In this document: piece by piece, positions 36,529 through 51,479 of the stretch
Layout: each line of letters starts with the position of its first letter
How positions within the stretch are numbered: position 1 is the first letter of the stretch
Notes under the pieces: model-generated
The model's database searches: none
What the model was told of the DNA's origin: nothing
Seen by the model: only the letters and a program-made list of their open reading frames with translations
Assembly: GCA_022605955.1 (NCBI GenBank)
Contig: JAKCOZ010000014.1
Location: forward strand, 13,212,001-13,276,000
Length of the DNA stretch: 64,000 bases
Direction: 5' to 3'
Source: Rallus limicola
Lineage: Eukaryota; Chordata; Aves; Gruiformes; Rallidae
Position numbers and translations under genes: made by a program

Positions 36529-39500
36529 GGGAGGGGAAGAAAAAAAGATTAGCTATATTCTGTGCAGATATTGCCCCAGCTGTGGACTTCTGGGTTTCTG
36601 ATGGCACTGCAGAACAGCTGTCGTAAGTCATTGGGATGCTGAGAGTGAGCGAGCATGAGGCAGATCACTAGTTTGAGCCCTCCTGACGTTGCACAAGTAC
36701 ACATCACTCCAAGAGCTGCATACTTACTCTCTAGAGAGCATACCACTAAGTCTGTAATCTGATTTGACATCAACAGCAAGATTACTATGTACTTCATTAT
36801 ACAGACCACTTCATCAATCACCCTGCAGCCCTGATTTGAATACACTGATGACGCAGAAAACAAGATAGGCATGTCAAGTTTTAGATTTCTTTACCTATTT
36901 CTGGACTCAAAAGCATTCCCCAGTAGAGGAAGCAGATGGATGAAATTCACTGAGTTCAAACACTACCAAGATTTTCACTTCAACATGTATGAGCATGTAT
37001 TCACCTTGCAAAACTTTGAGCTAGACTAAGAGGGTTTGGGGCCTTCTTTTTTTGTTTTTTCTTTTCTTTTTTTGGCAAGATTAGGGATGCTTACTAAATT
37101 CAAAGCTGCTGACTTTACAACTACAACGTATCTCTTATCACTTGCTTCTAAATTCATCCCCAGGCATTCTGGCAACATGTTTGAGAGATACTCTAATTTT
37201 TCTTTATCCTAAAGAAGTCTTAGATCACTGTGTAAGTTCACAAGAACTATAAACTAGGGCTGTTAAAGCCACCTAGCCAAGGCCTTATATTTAAATGCTC
37301 TACAATCACTTGTACAAATACAAACATTCATCTTCTAGAATAATAGATGGTACAGAAGCAAACAGCTGATGTGTCCAGGTATGACGCAGCAGATAGTTAC
37401 CTGCGTTTGTACTGACATTTTTTAAGTACACACATATGAAAGCCTTTCCCTTTCAGCAGATCCTCAGGAGGCAAAAAGGGGGAAAAAGCAAAAAATTAGT
37501 CAAATTTATCCAGTTAGAATAGACTCTCCAAATGCAACCAAGTGACACCCACACAGAACAATTCCTTGACTAGAACACTAAATGTCAGCAGCAAATAAAT
37601 GAAAAATTTCCTCTTTCAATGCATGTCATAATTTTTGAATTATTATTTCACCTACAGATCTTCACAGAGAAGTGAAAGATTGTGAATCTCACCAATTCAC
37701 ATGAATTCAAGGCTCAACTCTTCACTTTCAGCTTTTCCTTTTGAATTTTCCTATATTAAAAAAATTTTATCCCAGGCAAATAGGTATATGTAATAGTTTA
37801 CTGACAACACTTTCACTCTTAAAATGAACAAAGTTACTACCTACAAACCAAAGCTCAGCAAACTATAAAAGGAACATAAGGCTACACTGCCAACAGCAGT
37901 ACCAGGGTTGATACGGTACAATTTACCAGCACTCTGCTGGCCCACAATAATTCTTCTTAAAAATCAGGCATGCAGAATAAAAGTAAAACTCTGGGTCAGC
38001 TCACAATCACTGCAACTTGAACAAGGGCAGAATTTCATCATACACTTAACTTTCCAAGTGATGCAACATACAGGATTCAGGTACTGTTGCCTTAAGATTC
38101 TTTTAATACAAAATATATTCCATGAAACACATCTTCTGTGTCATGCTGAGTAACTTAAGACATCTGAAATGCACATTTATCATGAATACCAGTGAGAGTA
38201 TCGCCACTGTTACATCCTCAATGTCAACTAGTTACCAATGTATTAGGAAGCCGCCACCATGAGAAATTCACTAGAAGTTCTAGCAATCCACATGGATTTT
38301 ACTCACACAGACAAGAACAGAAAGCTGCAGTTCCCATTTTTGTGCAAGCACTGGCAATCATCTGAACCACCAACATAAAGCTGAGAATATTTTGCCACTT
38401 TGACTCTGACACCCCTCACTACTAGTGAGGTGCAGGCAGTGCACAGAGAAGGTGAGACTATTGAGCCCAGAGAACGAAGAGCAGGACCATGGGGGAACTC
38501 TAGCTGAGACTGTACAGAGCCACACTTCAGCACTGTAGCTTCACATCTCAGCCTGGGTAAAATGGAGAGTCGCCATTCATGACACTTTTCTCCTCATGGT
38601 ATTTTGACAAGAGATTATTACCTCAGATCTGATGCTTTCCTGATCGCAGAGTAACATAAAACTCAGTTGACATTTATTTCATAAAACTAACCCAAATCAG
38701 TTTTTTGTTTTGCTGGGTGTTTTTTGAGAGGGTTTTTTGTTTGTTTGTTTATTTATTGTCAGTTTCACAAGCTGAATCAGCTTACAGGAAAGGAGACTGA
38801 TCAGAGACCAGGAACTGATTAACCTAGCTAAGCCTTAGCACAAAGCTGTATCTTAAGACAAATACCTTCTTCCAGATATTTCTTTCATTTTCTTCTTGCA
38901 ATTCTAAAGCACAACAGAATATGTTCAAACTCTGAAATAACTTTTGTAAAGGAAGATGCTGCTAGATAAAAAGCTGTCAGGCCTTTTAATTTCTAGGAGC
39001 CAGCTGAAGATCCTTCAGAAGTATCACTGAAGGCAGGCACATTTCAAAGGGGATGCACTGTTATTTCTTATGTGCCTTGTCTAATATCCCTTAAAGCTCT
39101 ACAGTTGAGCTCCTTTAGTTTCTGTTCAAAAAGAGAAAGCAGATGATTTTCTGATGTACTGAGATGTAATGCTTTTGCCGTGTCTGATGAGGAGTTTCCT
39201 CAAGAAGTCAGTTTAAAAGATGCAGATTCTGACAACAGATTTGTGCATGTCACCACACGCGGTGCTTATTTTACACAAAGTTCAACTGACAAAACATAAG
39301 AGGGAAAAATCTGACAGATCTAAAAATCATCCATGAAATAAAATCTACCTCTTTTGTAGATGCTGCATTCTCTGTCTCAAGAACAAAGACTGAAAGATTT
39401 TGGATTTTTAGTACTTCATCAAAATTTTTTCCTTCTGTGAATAACCAGTAAAAGACAATCCACAACACAGACCCACGCATTTCTCTTCCTACTACTGTAG

Positions 39501-39714
39501 GACTCCTACTGTAAAGTTATGACTTGAGGGGCTATTTAGTAAAAAAAGCTGAATGCATCTAACACAGATTAGATACTCTTGATTTGTTTAACAAAGACTT
39601 CGAATTCCGCACTTTAGAGAGCATTAACATTTGAGTTTGCATAAGAGCTCTAACCAACCAACACCTACTAAAAAGGCACTCTTGCGAAAAGACAATATAG
39701 AGGCATTTGGCCAG

Positions 39715-40003
39715 CCCCTTTTCAGTGGTCTGTGGAGACAGGACAAGGGGCAATGGCTGCAAGTTGGAGCACAGGAAGTTCCGCACCAACATGGGGAAGA
39801 ACTTTCACACAGTGAGGGTGACAGAGCCTTGGGACAGGCTGCCCAGGGAGGTGGTGGAGTCTCCATCTCTGGAGATATTCAAGACCCTTCTGAATGCCTA
39901 TCTGTGCAATATGACCTAGGGAGCTGCTTTGGCAGGGGGGCTGGACCCGATGATCTCTCGATGTCCCTTCCAACCCCTACAACTCTATGATTCTATGACT
40001 CTA
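39715..40003 (+). mobile_element. CR1 LINE 3' fragment (plus strand)
   Basis: The fragment has the standard CR1 3' region in order: AGACAGGACAAGGGGCAATG, GTTCCGCACCAACATG, GGGACAGGCTGCCCAGGGAG, GATGATCTCTCGATGTCCC and TTCCAACCCCTACAACTC, ending in two copies of a TCTATGA-type octamer near 39985-40003. Open frames across it on both strands are fragments of the decayed element. It belongs to a different CR1 subfamily from the copy at 42.7 kb, judging by its 3' UTR. Confidence 0.9.
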
Positions 40004-42455
40004 TTTTCAATAATTTTTCAATACATAACAGAAGACACCTGTCTAATATAGCCACAGTTAGACCACAGATCATGGAGCTTAATCTGCATGCTGCCATCTA
40101 GCAGCATAAATACAATCTCATGAAAAGGCTGATTTTAAGTGAAATTAGAGCATGCACAAGGAATTCAGACAAGCTTTTGGCTTTCACATTGACTTCTGTA
40201 AGGCAGACAATTATCTACCCTTGCATAAAGTGTGCCCATAAAAATTCTACTGCCATAATTTTCTTATAAAGCAAATTTGAACCTGCAGAGTAAGTTTACA
40301 CCAGATCCATGCTCCCTGAGATGAGGCCACAGCAACTTTGGCCAGCCCTAGGAACTCTAAAGCTGATTTCAATGTATCTTAGGGCATGACTTGATATAAA
40401 ATTTCTTCCTGCAGTCTCTGCCTGAACTTGACAGGAGATTCAATAGTTTTAAGATGTCCTTAGGAACATAATCGTTCCCATTAAAAGGCAGAAAATTTAG
40501 TCAAACATGAAGCAAAACAAACATAATGACAAATACATAAAATACGTCACCTTAGGTGGAGACCTAAGCAAAAGACCTTCCAACAACAGGAATAAAATAT
40601 GCTATACCCATTGGCTACAAGAACATTATCTTAACAGTCAAAATCCAGGATTTTACACCCAATAGGGAATTTTTAAATGCTGGAAAAAAAAAATGCAAGA
40701 GTTGATCTAGACAATGGCAACTGCATCTGGCAGCCAAATGAATTTTCTACAAACATCACGTAATGGGATATAGAAAAGAAAAATTAAGCATGATGCTTCT
40801 AACAATTTAGAAATCGAGGCCTCGCAATAATTATGTCTTTCTCATACTATCAAATCTGTAGAAAAGCCATTTACACGTAGTCAAACACTTGTTTTTACTG
40901 AGACACATAAAATAGGAACAACTACAGCTTATGGCCCTGGAGATGTGTTACTATATCAAATAAATGTCTGCAATCAGATCTCTTAATCATGTACATATTA
41001 ATATACCTTTAAATATTTAACTGGCTTTTTCTGGGGGGAAGAACATCTTCACTAGAAAGCTTTTAGCAACCAAGTCAAGCTTTCATCATTCCATGATTCA
41101 AAAAGAACATTTTCCACCTCAAGCTGATAGAGAATTTGAAAAATGAAATGAGATATACAAGAAAACACAGTAATATTGAAACTTTCCCATGTACAGAGAA
41201 AAGTAACAGAAATAATCAAATAGGAAGAATTTTAAGAAACTTGTTCTCTATGCCATGTTTCTAATTATAATGTTTTCCCTTCCCTAGATCACACGCATAT
41301 TTTAAGTATACTCACCCTTGAACTCCAGTGTTACTTTACTTAAGGCAAGGCACACACAAAGAAATGTAAAAGAATATTATATAGCTAGGTCAACTGTCTA
41401 CTAAAAGGTAGCTATGTTGTCTGAGGTCTGTCTTCACTGACAAGGGCCCAAAGAAAAGCTGAGGCACCCTTTTCTCACTGGGACAAACCATCTGTGCCAA
41501 AAGGAAGCTCTCCTGTTAAAGGAAGACTGAGCCATAGTTTAGATTTGCACCACTGGTACCATGAGAGGTATCAGTTCCACAGGGGGAAATCTGAAAGCAG
41601 TCCACCTAAAACAAACCAACCAACCAACCCACTCAACCTACCCACTCAACAAAAAACCCACCACTTGCCTACACTCATACTGCTATTAACACCCAATTTT
41701 CACCTGAGGATAAATTATTTATGGGTAAAAAATAACCTTTTTCAGATCACTGAGGTCACAATGCTTAAACACTTGAAATTTAGGCATAAAGAGTATGTAA
41801 TTGGGACAAAACATGGAATTCTGATAACATCAGAAAGAAGGTTATTACACAATAGTATGGAACATAACCATCATGCTCTGATTCCTATGGTTCTTCCAGC
41901 TTTTTCCTATTGAAGAAAATTATCAAGCTGCATGCTCAAAAACCAATCTGTTAAAATATGCTAAACAAAAAGCATTTTAAAATATGGCAATGTATACATA
42001 CACATAGCAATTAGGAAATGAAACAATGAAAGCAAACAAGCAAAGTTATTTGATGTATTTGAAGCTTGTTTCCATTTTTAACTAGTTCAATAATGTCACT
42101 GGATTTTTGGTAGCATATAATATACACATGTATCAACAAGTATGCTCTCCTAAACAGTATCATCACAAACACATTCAACAGCAGAGGAATTGTACCACAA
42201 TACCAAACTTTCAGAACCACTGTGTCATCAAGCTTCACCTCTACTCTGTGTCTTAACTTGAATTTAAAAGATAAATCCACATTTCTAGAAGCTCTACAAG
42301 AATTAAGTAACGTTAGAGACAAAAATAGGCATGCATGTTTGTACAATGTTGTTAGCAGCATTCACTGTGTAACAAATCTTAAGAAGGACAGAGGAGGAGA
42401 GTGGTGGAAGAGAGAGCTCCTCAGTGACTTCCTGAAATTCACCCTTTTTCTTTAA

Positions 42456-42487
42456 ATAATTATTTTAGTAGATAATTATTTTAGTAG
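42456..42487 (+). repeat. 16-bp perfect tandem duplication
   Basis: The unit ATAATTATTTTAGTAG occurs twice head to tail without mismatch in AT-rich intron 1 sequence. It is probably a recent slippage or duplication event. Confidence 0.85.
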
Positions 42488-42689
42488 ATCTATCTACTTA
42501 ATGACACTTTGAAGTGGTATTATATTTCAGAGCTAATTTTATAAATAAAAAGATCAGATAAGTATTCATGCATTTTCTAGGTGGTGCATTTTTTTTTATT
42601 AGTGTTATCAATATAACTATCAAAGAATGCATATTAACAGAAAGCACGAAAGCACAAACATTTACAGTCAACTAAACGATTCTATGATG

Positions 42690-44029
42690 CCTCGCCCATC
42701 GTCAAGAAGATACAAAACAAGGATCCAGGAACTCCAGGCCTGTCAGCCTGACCTTGGTACCAGGGAAGATCATGAAGAGGTTCATCCTCAGTGTGCTCAC
42801 TCAGCGTGTGCAGGATAACCAGGGGATCAGGCCCAGTCAGCACAGGTTCATGAAAGGCCTGTTCTCCTTGACAAACCTAATCTCCTATGACCGCTTAGTG
42901 GATGAGGAAAAGGCTGGCAATGTTATCTACCTGGACTTCAGCAAAGCCCTCAATACTGTCACCCACAGCATTCTCCTGGAGAGGCTGGCTGCTCATGGTC
43001 TAGTCCAGTACACTCTTTGATGAGTACAAAACTGGCTGGAAGACCAATCCTAGAGAGTTGTTTAACAGTTGGTGGCTAGTCACAAGTGCTGCCCCCAGGG
43101 CGCAGTCTTGGGGCCAGTCTTGTTTAATGTCTTAATTATCTGGATGAGAGGGTTGAGCACGCTCTTTTTAAGTTTGCAGATGACACCAAATTGGGTGGGA
43201 ATGTCCATCTGCTTGAGGGTAGGAAGGTTCTGCACAGGGATCTGAACAGACTGGATGGGTAGGCTGAGGCCAGCTGTATGAACAAAGCCATGGGCCAAGT
43301 CCTGGGCTTTGGTCATAACAACCCTATTCAATGCTACAGGCCTGGGGAGGAGTGGCTGGAAAGGTGCCTGGCAGAGAAGCACCTGGGCATGTCGGTCAAC
43401 ATTTGGCTGAATGACACAGCTGTGTGCCCAGGTAGCCAAGAAGGCTAACAGGTTGTATCAGCAATAGTGTGGCCAGCAGGACTAGCAAAGTGATCTGTCC
43501 CCCGCTCCCGGCCCTGGTGATGCCGCACCTTGAGTACTGTGTTCAGTTTTGGGCCCCTCACTACAAGAGGGGCATTGAGGTGCTGAGGCAGGTCCAGAGA
43601 GTGGCAACAAAGCTGGTGATGGGTCTGGAACACAAGTCTTGCAAGGAGCAGCTGAAAGAACTGTGGCTGTTCAGCCTGAATAAGAGGAGGCTGAGGAGAG
43701 ACCTTATTGCTTTCTACAACTACCTGAAGAAAGTCTGTGGTAAGGCGGGGGTTGGTCTCTTCTCCCAAGCAATAGAACAAGAGGACATGATCTCAAGTTG
43801 TGGCAGTGGAGGCTTAGATTGGATGTTACGAAAAATGTCTTCAATGAAAAAATGGTGAGGCATTGGAACAGGCTGCTCAGAGAGGTGGTGGAGTCACCAA
43901 TACTGTAGCTGTTCAAAAAAATGGGTAGATGTGGCACTCCAGAACAAGATTTAGTTGATATGGTGGTACTGGACAGATGGTTGGACTTGATGATCTCAGT
44001 GGTCTTTTCTAACCTTACAGATTTTAATG
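42690..44029 (+). mobile_element. CR1 LINE, 3' part with reverse transcriptase remnant
   Basis: About 1.3 kb of a 5'-truncated CR1. It begins in the reverse-transcriptase domain (GTCAGCCTGACC, GGGAAGATCATGAAGAGG) and keeps the motif A region as YLDFSKALNTV near 42928-42960 and the catalytic FADD box at 43173-43184. The Asp of the usual KAFDTV is Asn here. The frame is broken several times after about 43018, including by a stop. The C-terminal region is readable around 43.47-43.85 kb ([26 protein letters not shown]). It ends with the usual TTGGACTTGATGATC...TTTTCTAACCTTA tail. It is a dead copy in SLC4A7 intron 1, antisense to the gene. Confidence 0.93.
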
Positions 44030-47000
44030 GGCACATCAGTGCTTACACCACTGAAGTGGGATATCCTTAACATTAATTCTGAAGCATCAATTCAAATAGA
44101 ATTTTTTCAAATATTTTCTTTACCAAGATTTTATGAACAAAACACAATAAAAATGCAACACAAAAACCCACTTCTGTTTAAATTGCTTTTATTTGAAATT
44201 TATGAAACGAGAGGAAAAGTCCATCCATTCTAAAGTAGGATGCCACTGAAGGAGCTATCATTCTTAACAGGGTAACACTAACACACAGCCTAAGAAGCCA
44301 TGAGCATAACTCTGCCATGCTATACCACCTTGACAATCAGAGACCACTTCTTTAAAAACACATCTGAGCAAGCCTTGAATTACAGGCTTTATTACAGTAA
44401 GAGACTCAAAAAAAAAAAAAAGTAGTCACCACTACGTATTTAAGACCAGTTACCTCTCTCAGCCCTCAGCTGCGAGGGAAAACAAAGGACCCTCTGCTCA
44501 ATTCTAGACTTCTGTTGTGCAGTATCTGTATGGTGGGTGGTACTTGCTATGATGAAAAGAAGACATGCCTGTGGCTCAAGGGGGGGGTCTTAGAATACCA
44601 TGACAGGACCACATCCCATTATTCCGCTTAAAACAACTAATTCCATCTCTGTTTCATTACATCTAGTCTGTGAAAAACTTTGATATAAACCATTATTCTC
44701 ATTAATAAGACTTCTGTCAAACTACCTGCTACCAGTAAGTTTAAACACATTAGCTTACATAATCAGCAGAAGACAAAGAGCAGTCTTCTCAGCAATGAAG
44801 AGTTCTCTGATGAGCTGCACCAAGAGTTTTGCCCCTTTAACACTGCATGAACTCGTTCAGATTCTTTTTGGTTCACTTCCAAAACAATTTTCAGGTTTGG
44901 ACTTCCTATGACTTGGACTGACAAGGACAGAATATAAAGCACATAAATTGTTTTGAAGCTTTTGTCCACAGTGGTGATGTAAATTTAGGCCATCACTGCT
45001 AATGACTGTCTCAAAGCATGATCCATATGCATATCAAAGGGAAAATAGGATTATTTTTATAAGTTCTTCAATTTACGATACTTCTAACAAAGCTGCTTTC
45101 TTGGGACCCAGGGGGTTCAGAAGCACTTTCTTCAGTAACAGAAACAGAAGCAGAGAGAATCAAACTTAAAAAAAAAAAAAAAACAAACAAAAAAAAACCC
45201 CCCAAAAAACACCAAACCCCACACTCAAACACAATTACATCCAGAACATCATTTACAGTTGTTTTCATTACTATTGGCCTAAAATTAATACACTGGAAAG
45301 CTGCAGTGGGTCTCTGTCTAGTTAAATAGAAGCAACACTTTAAAGTTACATTTATCAAGAGGAACAAGGAACACATTTCACTTACAGCTTAGCAATTCAT
45401 GCCAAAGTTGAGAGATACCAGCACAACAACACGAGGAAAAATTGTATTATACAACTCAGAAGGAACTTGATGTTTAGTTATATATACAAACAGAAGTATT
45501 ATAGAGTTACATATACTCTTCTCTCACTTTAATAGAGGAGCACTTGTCTGCAGGCACCAGAAGAAACTTCTGTCTGATGCTGCAGTACAAGTCACTGCCA
45601 ATCTTTGCAGGTATGCAGGGAGAGAGCACACCACTTTTTCTGAGTCAGGAAACACATTTCTATAGGAGGCATCCCATGGGAATCCTTCCACATCACTGCA
45701 TATAGCCTCACTGCTCACACAGAACAGGGCACTCAGTGACAACCCAATTCCTTCAAGGCCATCTGTCAACAGATGAGTTTAAGGGTAGAAGTCAGGCAAA
45801 GCTTCTTCCAACAGAGAAAAGCATCCATTACTTTACTACAAAGTTGGAAACCAAAATAAAAGGGGAAAGGGGACAACAGCTGCCTTGTCAAGGCACACCT
45901 AGAACTTCCTTCTGTTGTTTGCTGTTATGTGATTTTCCCATGGAGTTCTTCAGAATCACCTTGGCCACAAATCCTATGTAAGGACATCGCCAATCTCCCC
46001 TTTGCCCCATTTCACTCCTCACAACAAGATGGTTTTTTGATCATTATTTTATCTTAATTATTCTTATATAAGCAAGAGGAAATTGAAAGCAGTTCCCAGA
46101 TTATTCTCCTCTTTTCTATCTCTATTTCACTTCAGAAATAAAAGTAGACTTACAAATATGTTTATCAATGTTAATGAACTATTAGATTTGCACACCACAA
46201 AACTATTTTGATATACAGTTCTACAGGAGACCAGTTCTCAAAATTAGCATCATGCCCATTCTTTACTTTTCTCTCACAATACATACCCTCCTTCCACTCA
46301 AATTTAATTCATCTTAAATACACACACAAACAATCTATTTACAAATAAAAAGCCATCATTCAGATCTCAATAAGTTGTACTTTGTGCCTTTCGTGGCATT
46401 TTTTGTTGTTTTTTCTTCAGCAACCCTCAGAACAGGAAAGGTAATTTTCTGTCTGCACCCCAAAAGCCTGTTTTATACTCTGAGACTACTGAAGCAAGAA
46501 AGAGGTTTTCATACTGTAACACGATGGCAATACATGCAACTATGTACAGTGTTGTGATGCTTCACCACAAGCACACAATTAATCCTCTGAGCTTGACAAG
46601 AGGTAACCGTAATGCAAGTCTTAGCACAAAAGATAGTATGCCATCTTAGAGGTATATATTCTTTACCTTTACTCTTAAGTAGAAATTCATGCATGTTGTA
46701 CACTTACATCCCATTTCCAAAAAACAAGTTTGATACAAAACCAGATACCAAGTCTGTCACTTCCACAAGTACTCCATCACCTTACCTTGCCCAGCCACAG
46801 TCCCTTGGGCTCTTAACAGCTTCCACAGCACCACTCCTAGCCCTGACATCTGTACTGCCATTGCCTGGGTCCATCCCCAGCTCTTGCCACCTCCTCTCCA
46901 GCCTCTAACGCAAATTGAAACCTCTGTTTGAAGATACTGCCACCATGCTTTAGAAGCTGTTTCTCAAAACAAATACACATTTTTCTGTTTCCCTGGTGCT

Positions 47001-48817
47001 TTCACTGCCACCAAGTTAATCTCTTGGCTCCAACCTTCCCTAGCAACAGGAAGTGGATACTTCTGACTTTACTCAAAATATGCACATGGGGTAATTTCAA
47101 CTCAAAGTATTCTACAGCCACCCTTTACAGGAACAGACTACAACCTTCACAACTTGAAGGTTAATCATCAAACCTTAGTAATCAAGCCCTACCGATTTCT
47201 TCCAAGGAGAGCCAAAGAAAAAAAATGAGCCTTTTGTCACAAAGCTGAATTTAATTATTTGTGACTGCATTAATCCATATTTTTAAAATACAGACCAACA
47301 ACCCCAAAGATACGCAGTCACAGAGTTCATCTATGTGGACTAGCAGATAAGTGCATGTTCCTTATATACACTGAAGCATATGGAATATGATTGGAAAAGT
47401 ACACCTGGTCTCAGAACTACTGTTTTAACATGCAAATTCTCACCTTTACATTGCCTCCAGGAGCCGGAAGTTTATCATCATCAGACACCCAGTCTGTGCA
47501 AACACAGTAAATACCCAGTCATGCAACAAGCCACAGAATGTGACAGAGAGACTAGGGGCCTTATTTACAAAGCAGTATATTCCAATTTATTTCGTGTACT
47601 GGGATTAGCCAAAATCCCCGATACCAAATGGCTTACAGTATGTCAACTCCATCACCAATGGGAAAACTGAACTTTCTCCTTCACCTGACTTTTTAAATGG
47701 TTCTGTCCACTCAAAGCACAGAATACAAGTGGCAGGTATATTCTTTGCCCTTGAGCATATAAAATGTCTTCAGTTCCGTCTTTGATTTTGCCTTTACTTT
47801 GTGTTTTCTTCACAGCAAAGGCAACTTAGTCATGCTCAAGCCCCAGACTAACACTATTTGCCTTCATTCAATAGAATACGTCATATTCTTCCTGAACTAC
47901 AAGCCAACAGGCTACTAGCAAGTACACTTACACTATATAAAAGTTGATAAACAACTCGTATTTGTATAAAAATGAACCATAAGTCAAGTACATTTAATCA
48001 TGTCAAATACATTGATCTGACAAATAGTTTTTTAATCATGCAAAACCATATGGTGTACAGTTGTTCCACTAACAACAAAAAAAAAACCCCACCCAATATT
48101 AAACTAGCCTCCTACCTCTATTTAATTTAATCTCTTTCTTGGGGATCAGACATTAAATCTTTTTTGGGTCCACGGTTCTGAAGGCTCGAATATAGAGTTG
48201 TTGTTTGTTTGGGTTTTTTTTTAAAATATTCATTCTATCAATGAAAAATACACTTAACTTCAATAACCTGATTTTCTCCAGCTGAAGCTGTGCCTAAAGC
48301 ATCTGGGTATAAAAGAAGACACAAGAATATTTATCCTTACCACATACAGTTATATATTTTAGTAAGAGCAAAGAGAGTGAATCTAGCAAAATATATTAGA
48401 AAATATGATGAAAATGAACTCTGGTTAAATTTCTAAAAAATCTAAAGTAATTGCAAGCATTTTATATAGCATCAGCAGCTAAGGCAGGTAATAGATCAAC
48501 ATTGATGCCAATTACAACAAAAACCCCAGTTAGTGTTCTTTGTTTTTTTGATTGGCATACATCAGCGTTTTTTAAAGCTCAGGGATTTCCACAAAAAAAA
48601 AAAAAGCTAGAAAACCTTTAATAAATGTGCTTCTATTTACAATCTAAAATCAAGACTGTCCAATAACTGGTTTTGTACTTATAAACTGAAAAATATCTCT
48701 CCATCCTATCATTATCAAGCTAATTGCAATTCAACCAAGCATTAATGGAAGTAGTATTTGCTTCCTTAATTTCCTTTTTGATATCTCAGTGGCAGGGAAG
48801 CATAGCAAAGCAATGTT

Positions 48818-48853
48818 AATAAAAATAAAGTTGGAAAAAAAAAAAAAAAAAAA
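48818..48853 (+). repeat. AATAAA plus poly(A)19, possible retroposed 3' end
   Basis: AATAAA at 48818-48823 is followed 11 nt later by 19 A (48835-48853). The spacing resembles the 3' end of a retroposed transcript on the plus strand. The sequence before it was not recognised as any gene or SINE, and no target duplication was found by eye, so a simple A-rich tract remains as likely. Confidence 0.4.
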
Positions 48854-51479
48854 GGAAAGGATCTCTGCTGCTCTTAGGTTTTATCACTTCCTTAAATGAG
48901 TCATAACAACTATCAGATGCTGTTTGTTTTTATATAAACAGTTTTAAAATGCATGACTGCTAGGGTGTAGTCATTTGACAAACAAAATGGAAGAATTTAC
49001 CACCAACGGTAACACCAACTGTGGCTCTTCACTAAGTTTCTCATTTCCTTTTTCGTACACAAAGTCTGTCTGGAAATATGTTTCACATGTTAAAGAAATG
49101 CATGTGCTTACATAATCATATACCCTCACAATAGTGCTGCACAAGCCAAAGGGGAAAAAAATACAAAAAATGACTAGCCCCAAAACAAGCAGCAGTTTAA
49201 AAAAAATCTCCAATATCATTTTGGGGTCTGTTTGTGGGCTTGGTTTGGGTTGTGTTTTTCTTTTTTTAATAGAAACAATACAATAAATCTAGCTGTAGTC
49301 TAAATAATCCTACCTTATTCTTTAGAATGCACTTAAAGAGCTTTCAATCAGTCCTTTCTTGACTTGATCCAGTGCAGTTCTGAGAAGCTAGCTCATAACA
49401 TTACTGCCCTACAACTTTTTACGTCATGCATACACTCATCCTGATGCTCTTTGCAAGCTGATTTTTACAGACTTTTTTTTTTTTTATTGAAGTTCCCCCT
49501 TTTTTGAAATTTTATCTTTACAGGCAACTTGGAAACTAGAAAGACATCACATTCCAGTCTCAAAGCAAATGCATCCCACCTCTCTGAAAAGATTAAAGGC
49601 CAAAAGAGAAATCAACACACCTGCAGAAGAGGATGCGACACGTTACTAGGAAGAAGCAAGAACTTTTCATAAGCTGAAGTTATGTCCAAGCGAGGGTCAG
49701 AAGCTATGATATTCTAAATGTAGCCACTGAATAAGCAGGCAAAACACACATCAGTATTATGTAAGTGTTTTTAATAACTGGCAGTAACTTTTCAACTGTA
49801 ACAGCAGCAAAACAGACTGCTACAAAGCCTGTATAGGAAACAGATAATCAAAGTACAAAATTTATGTTCATAAAAGACTAGGCTTTTGCTGAAAATCATG
49901 TTTTGCATCTGGGTTCACAACAGAGAAACTCAACACCCTGAAATGCCCTGACCTACTGTAGAACTTCCCTAAGCCTCATGTAGTAAACTTCACAACTGCA
50001 TAAAGAGACAGGTATATAAAACAGCTTTCACCTGATTTCAGAACACTGAATACAATTTTACAAAGGACTTGAAAAGTTACAGTACTTTCTAGTGCATTCT
50101 TAAGTACACCTCCATTAGTTTGCTTTGAAGGCTCGTAAAGTCTTAACTTTGACCAGAAAAACTGAAGCACAACCCCAAAGATACCCACAGCAGGCATCAG
50201 TGCCTATAGCAGCTCCCAGATCTTCTAGGACACAGAATGTTCATTTATTTTACCTATAAATAAACATTAAACTAGTTAACAGACAACATCTTAAGAATTA
50301 AATGAGACCTCAGATAATGACCAAAGAACATCTGGTTCTCACCCCATGCATACACCATGACAGCCATTTATTAATCATAGCATTCTACTATGCATAAATT
50401 GATAACACAGTAGTGGTAAGTCAAAATACAAAGGTTACAAGCAGAATGTAGATAGATCTCCAGGATAAATGGGAAGATGATGAGTAGCTAACTCAGAACA
50501 AGCATTATTGCAGCCACAAGAAGAAATGTGCAAAAATAAACCATGAAACATTGCATAAGTATAAACTGATGTTCAGTGCTGCACTCCTGTACAAACAACT
50601 GAACCATCATGCCCCAGGTATTAAATTTTCCTGTCTGCAAGCAACATAAGAACTAGAAGTAACTCTAAATACTTGTCATCTAACCAGGAGATTTCAGGAC
50701 TGAAATGTTTCTGACCCCATTTCATTCCACTGTGCCTCACGGTATCTACAAACAGGAATACCACAATCTAACAGATTTGTACACATAGATTCTTCAGAGA
50801 GCCCAAAGTGTTAAGTAAACCAAGTCATACATACAAGCTAGGCAAGAAATTACACATTTAAAAAAAAAAAAATCCTCCTTTAAAGCATACTTTCTGGGGA
50901 GCAACTAGAAAAGAGGATACTCTAGTTTCATCTAGCACCAGTAGCATTATTCAATTAAAACTGCTCCATGAGAGACAGAGGCAAAGAATGGCCCAAACAC
51001 AGACTGAAGCTGTAGTGTTTCTACCTGCAACAAACTAAGTGTACAGATACCACAGAGAAAAAAAGAAGAAGGATTAGGCTTTTCAACTGAAGCATCTTCA
51101 CTATGGCAGAACTGCCTCCCCCTTACATGAACAGTATCTAATAGCTCATCAAGTATTTTCAGGGTAAGAGATGTGTATTATTACAGGCACGTGACCTGGC
51201 AAAATGTGAAACTGAAAATCTGTTGTTTGGTCGCTCCAAGCTGAGAAGCCAAGAAGTTATGCAACATCATCAACCAACACAACAGCGCCAGCCAACTAAA
51301 AGCATTCATGGTTACTACTAATGAATAGCTGCCTTGCAGAAACAGCAGTCATTACAAGTAAGTTTACAATACTTGAGTTGTCAAAAAAAGAGACATGATG
51401 TGTCTGTAAGAAAACAACTGCGAGTCAAACAAACCATTCATGTAAACATGTGCTTTATATCTCTATTCTGAACAGAACT

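Noticed and set aside
39559..39990. Overlapping open frames up to 119 codons on both strands
   Set aside because: They lie on a CR1 3' fragment and are shadows of the decayed repeat.
43080..44036. Minus-strand frames of 110-119 codons
   Set aside because: They are antisense to the CR1 reverse-transcriptase remnant at 42.7-44.03 kb and do not resemble any protein.
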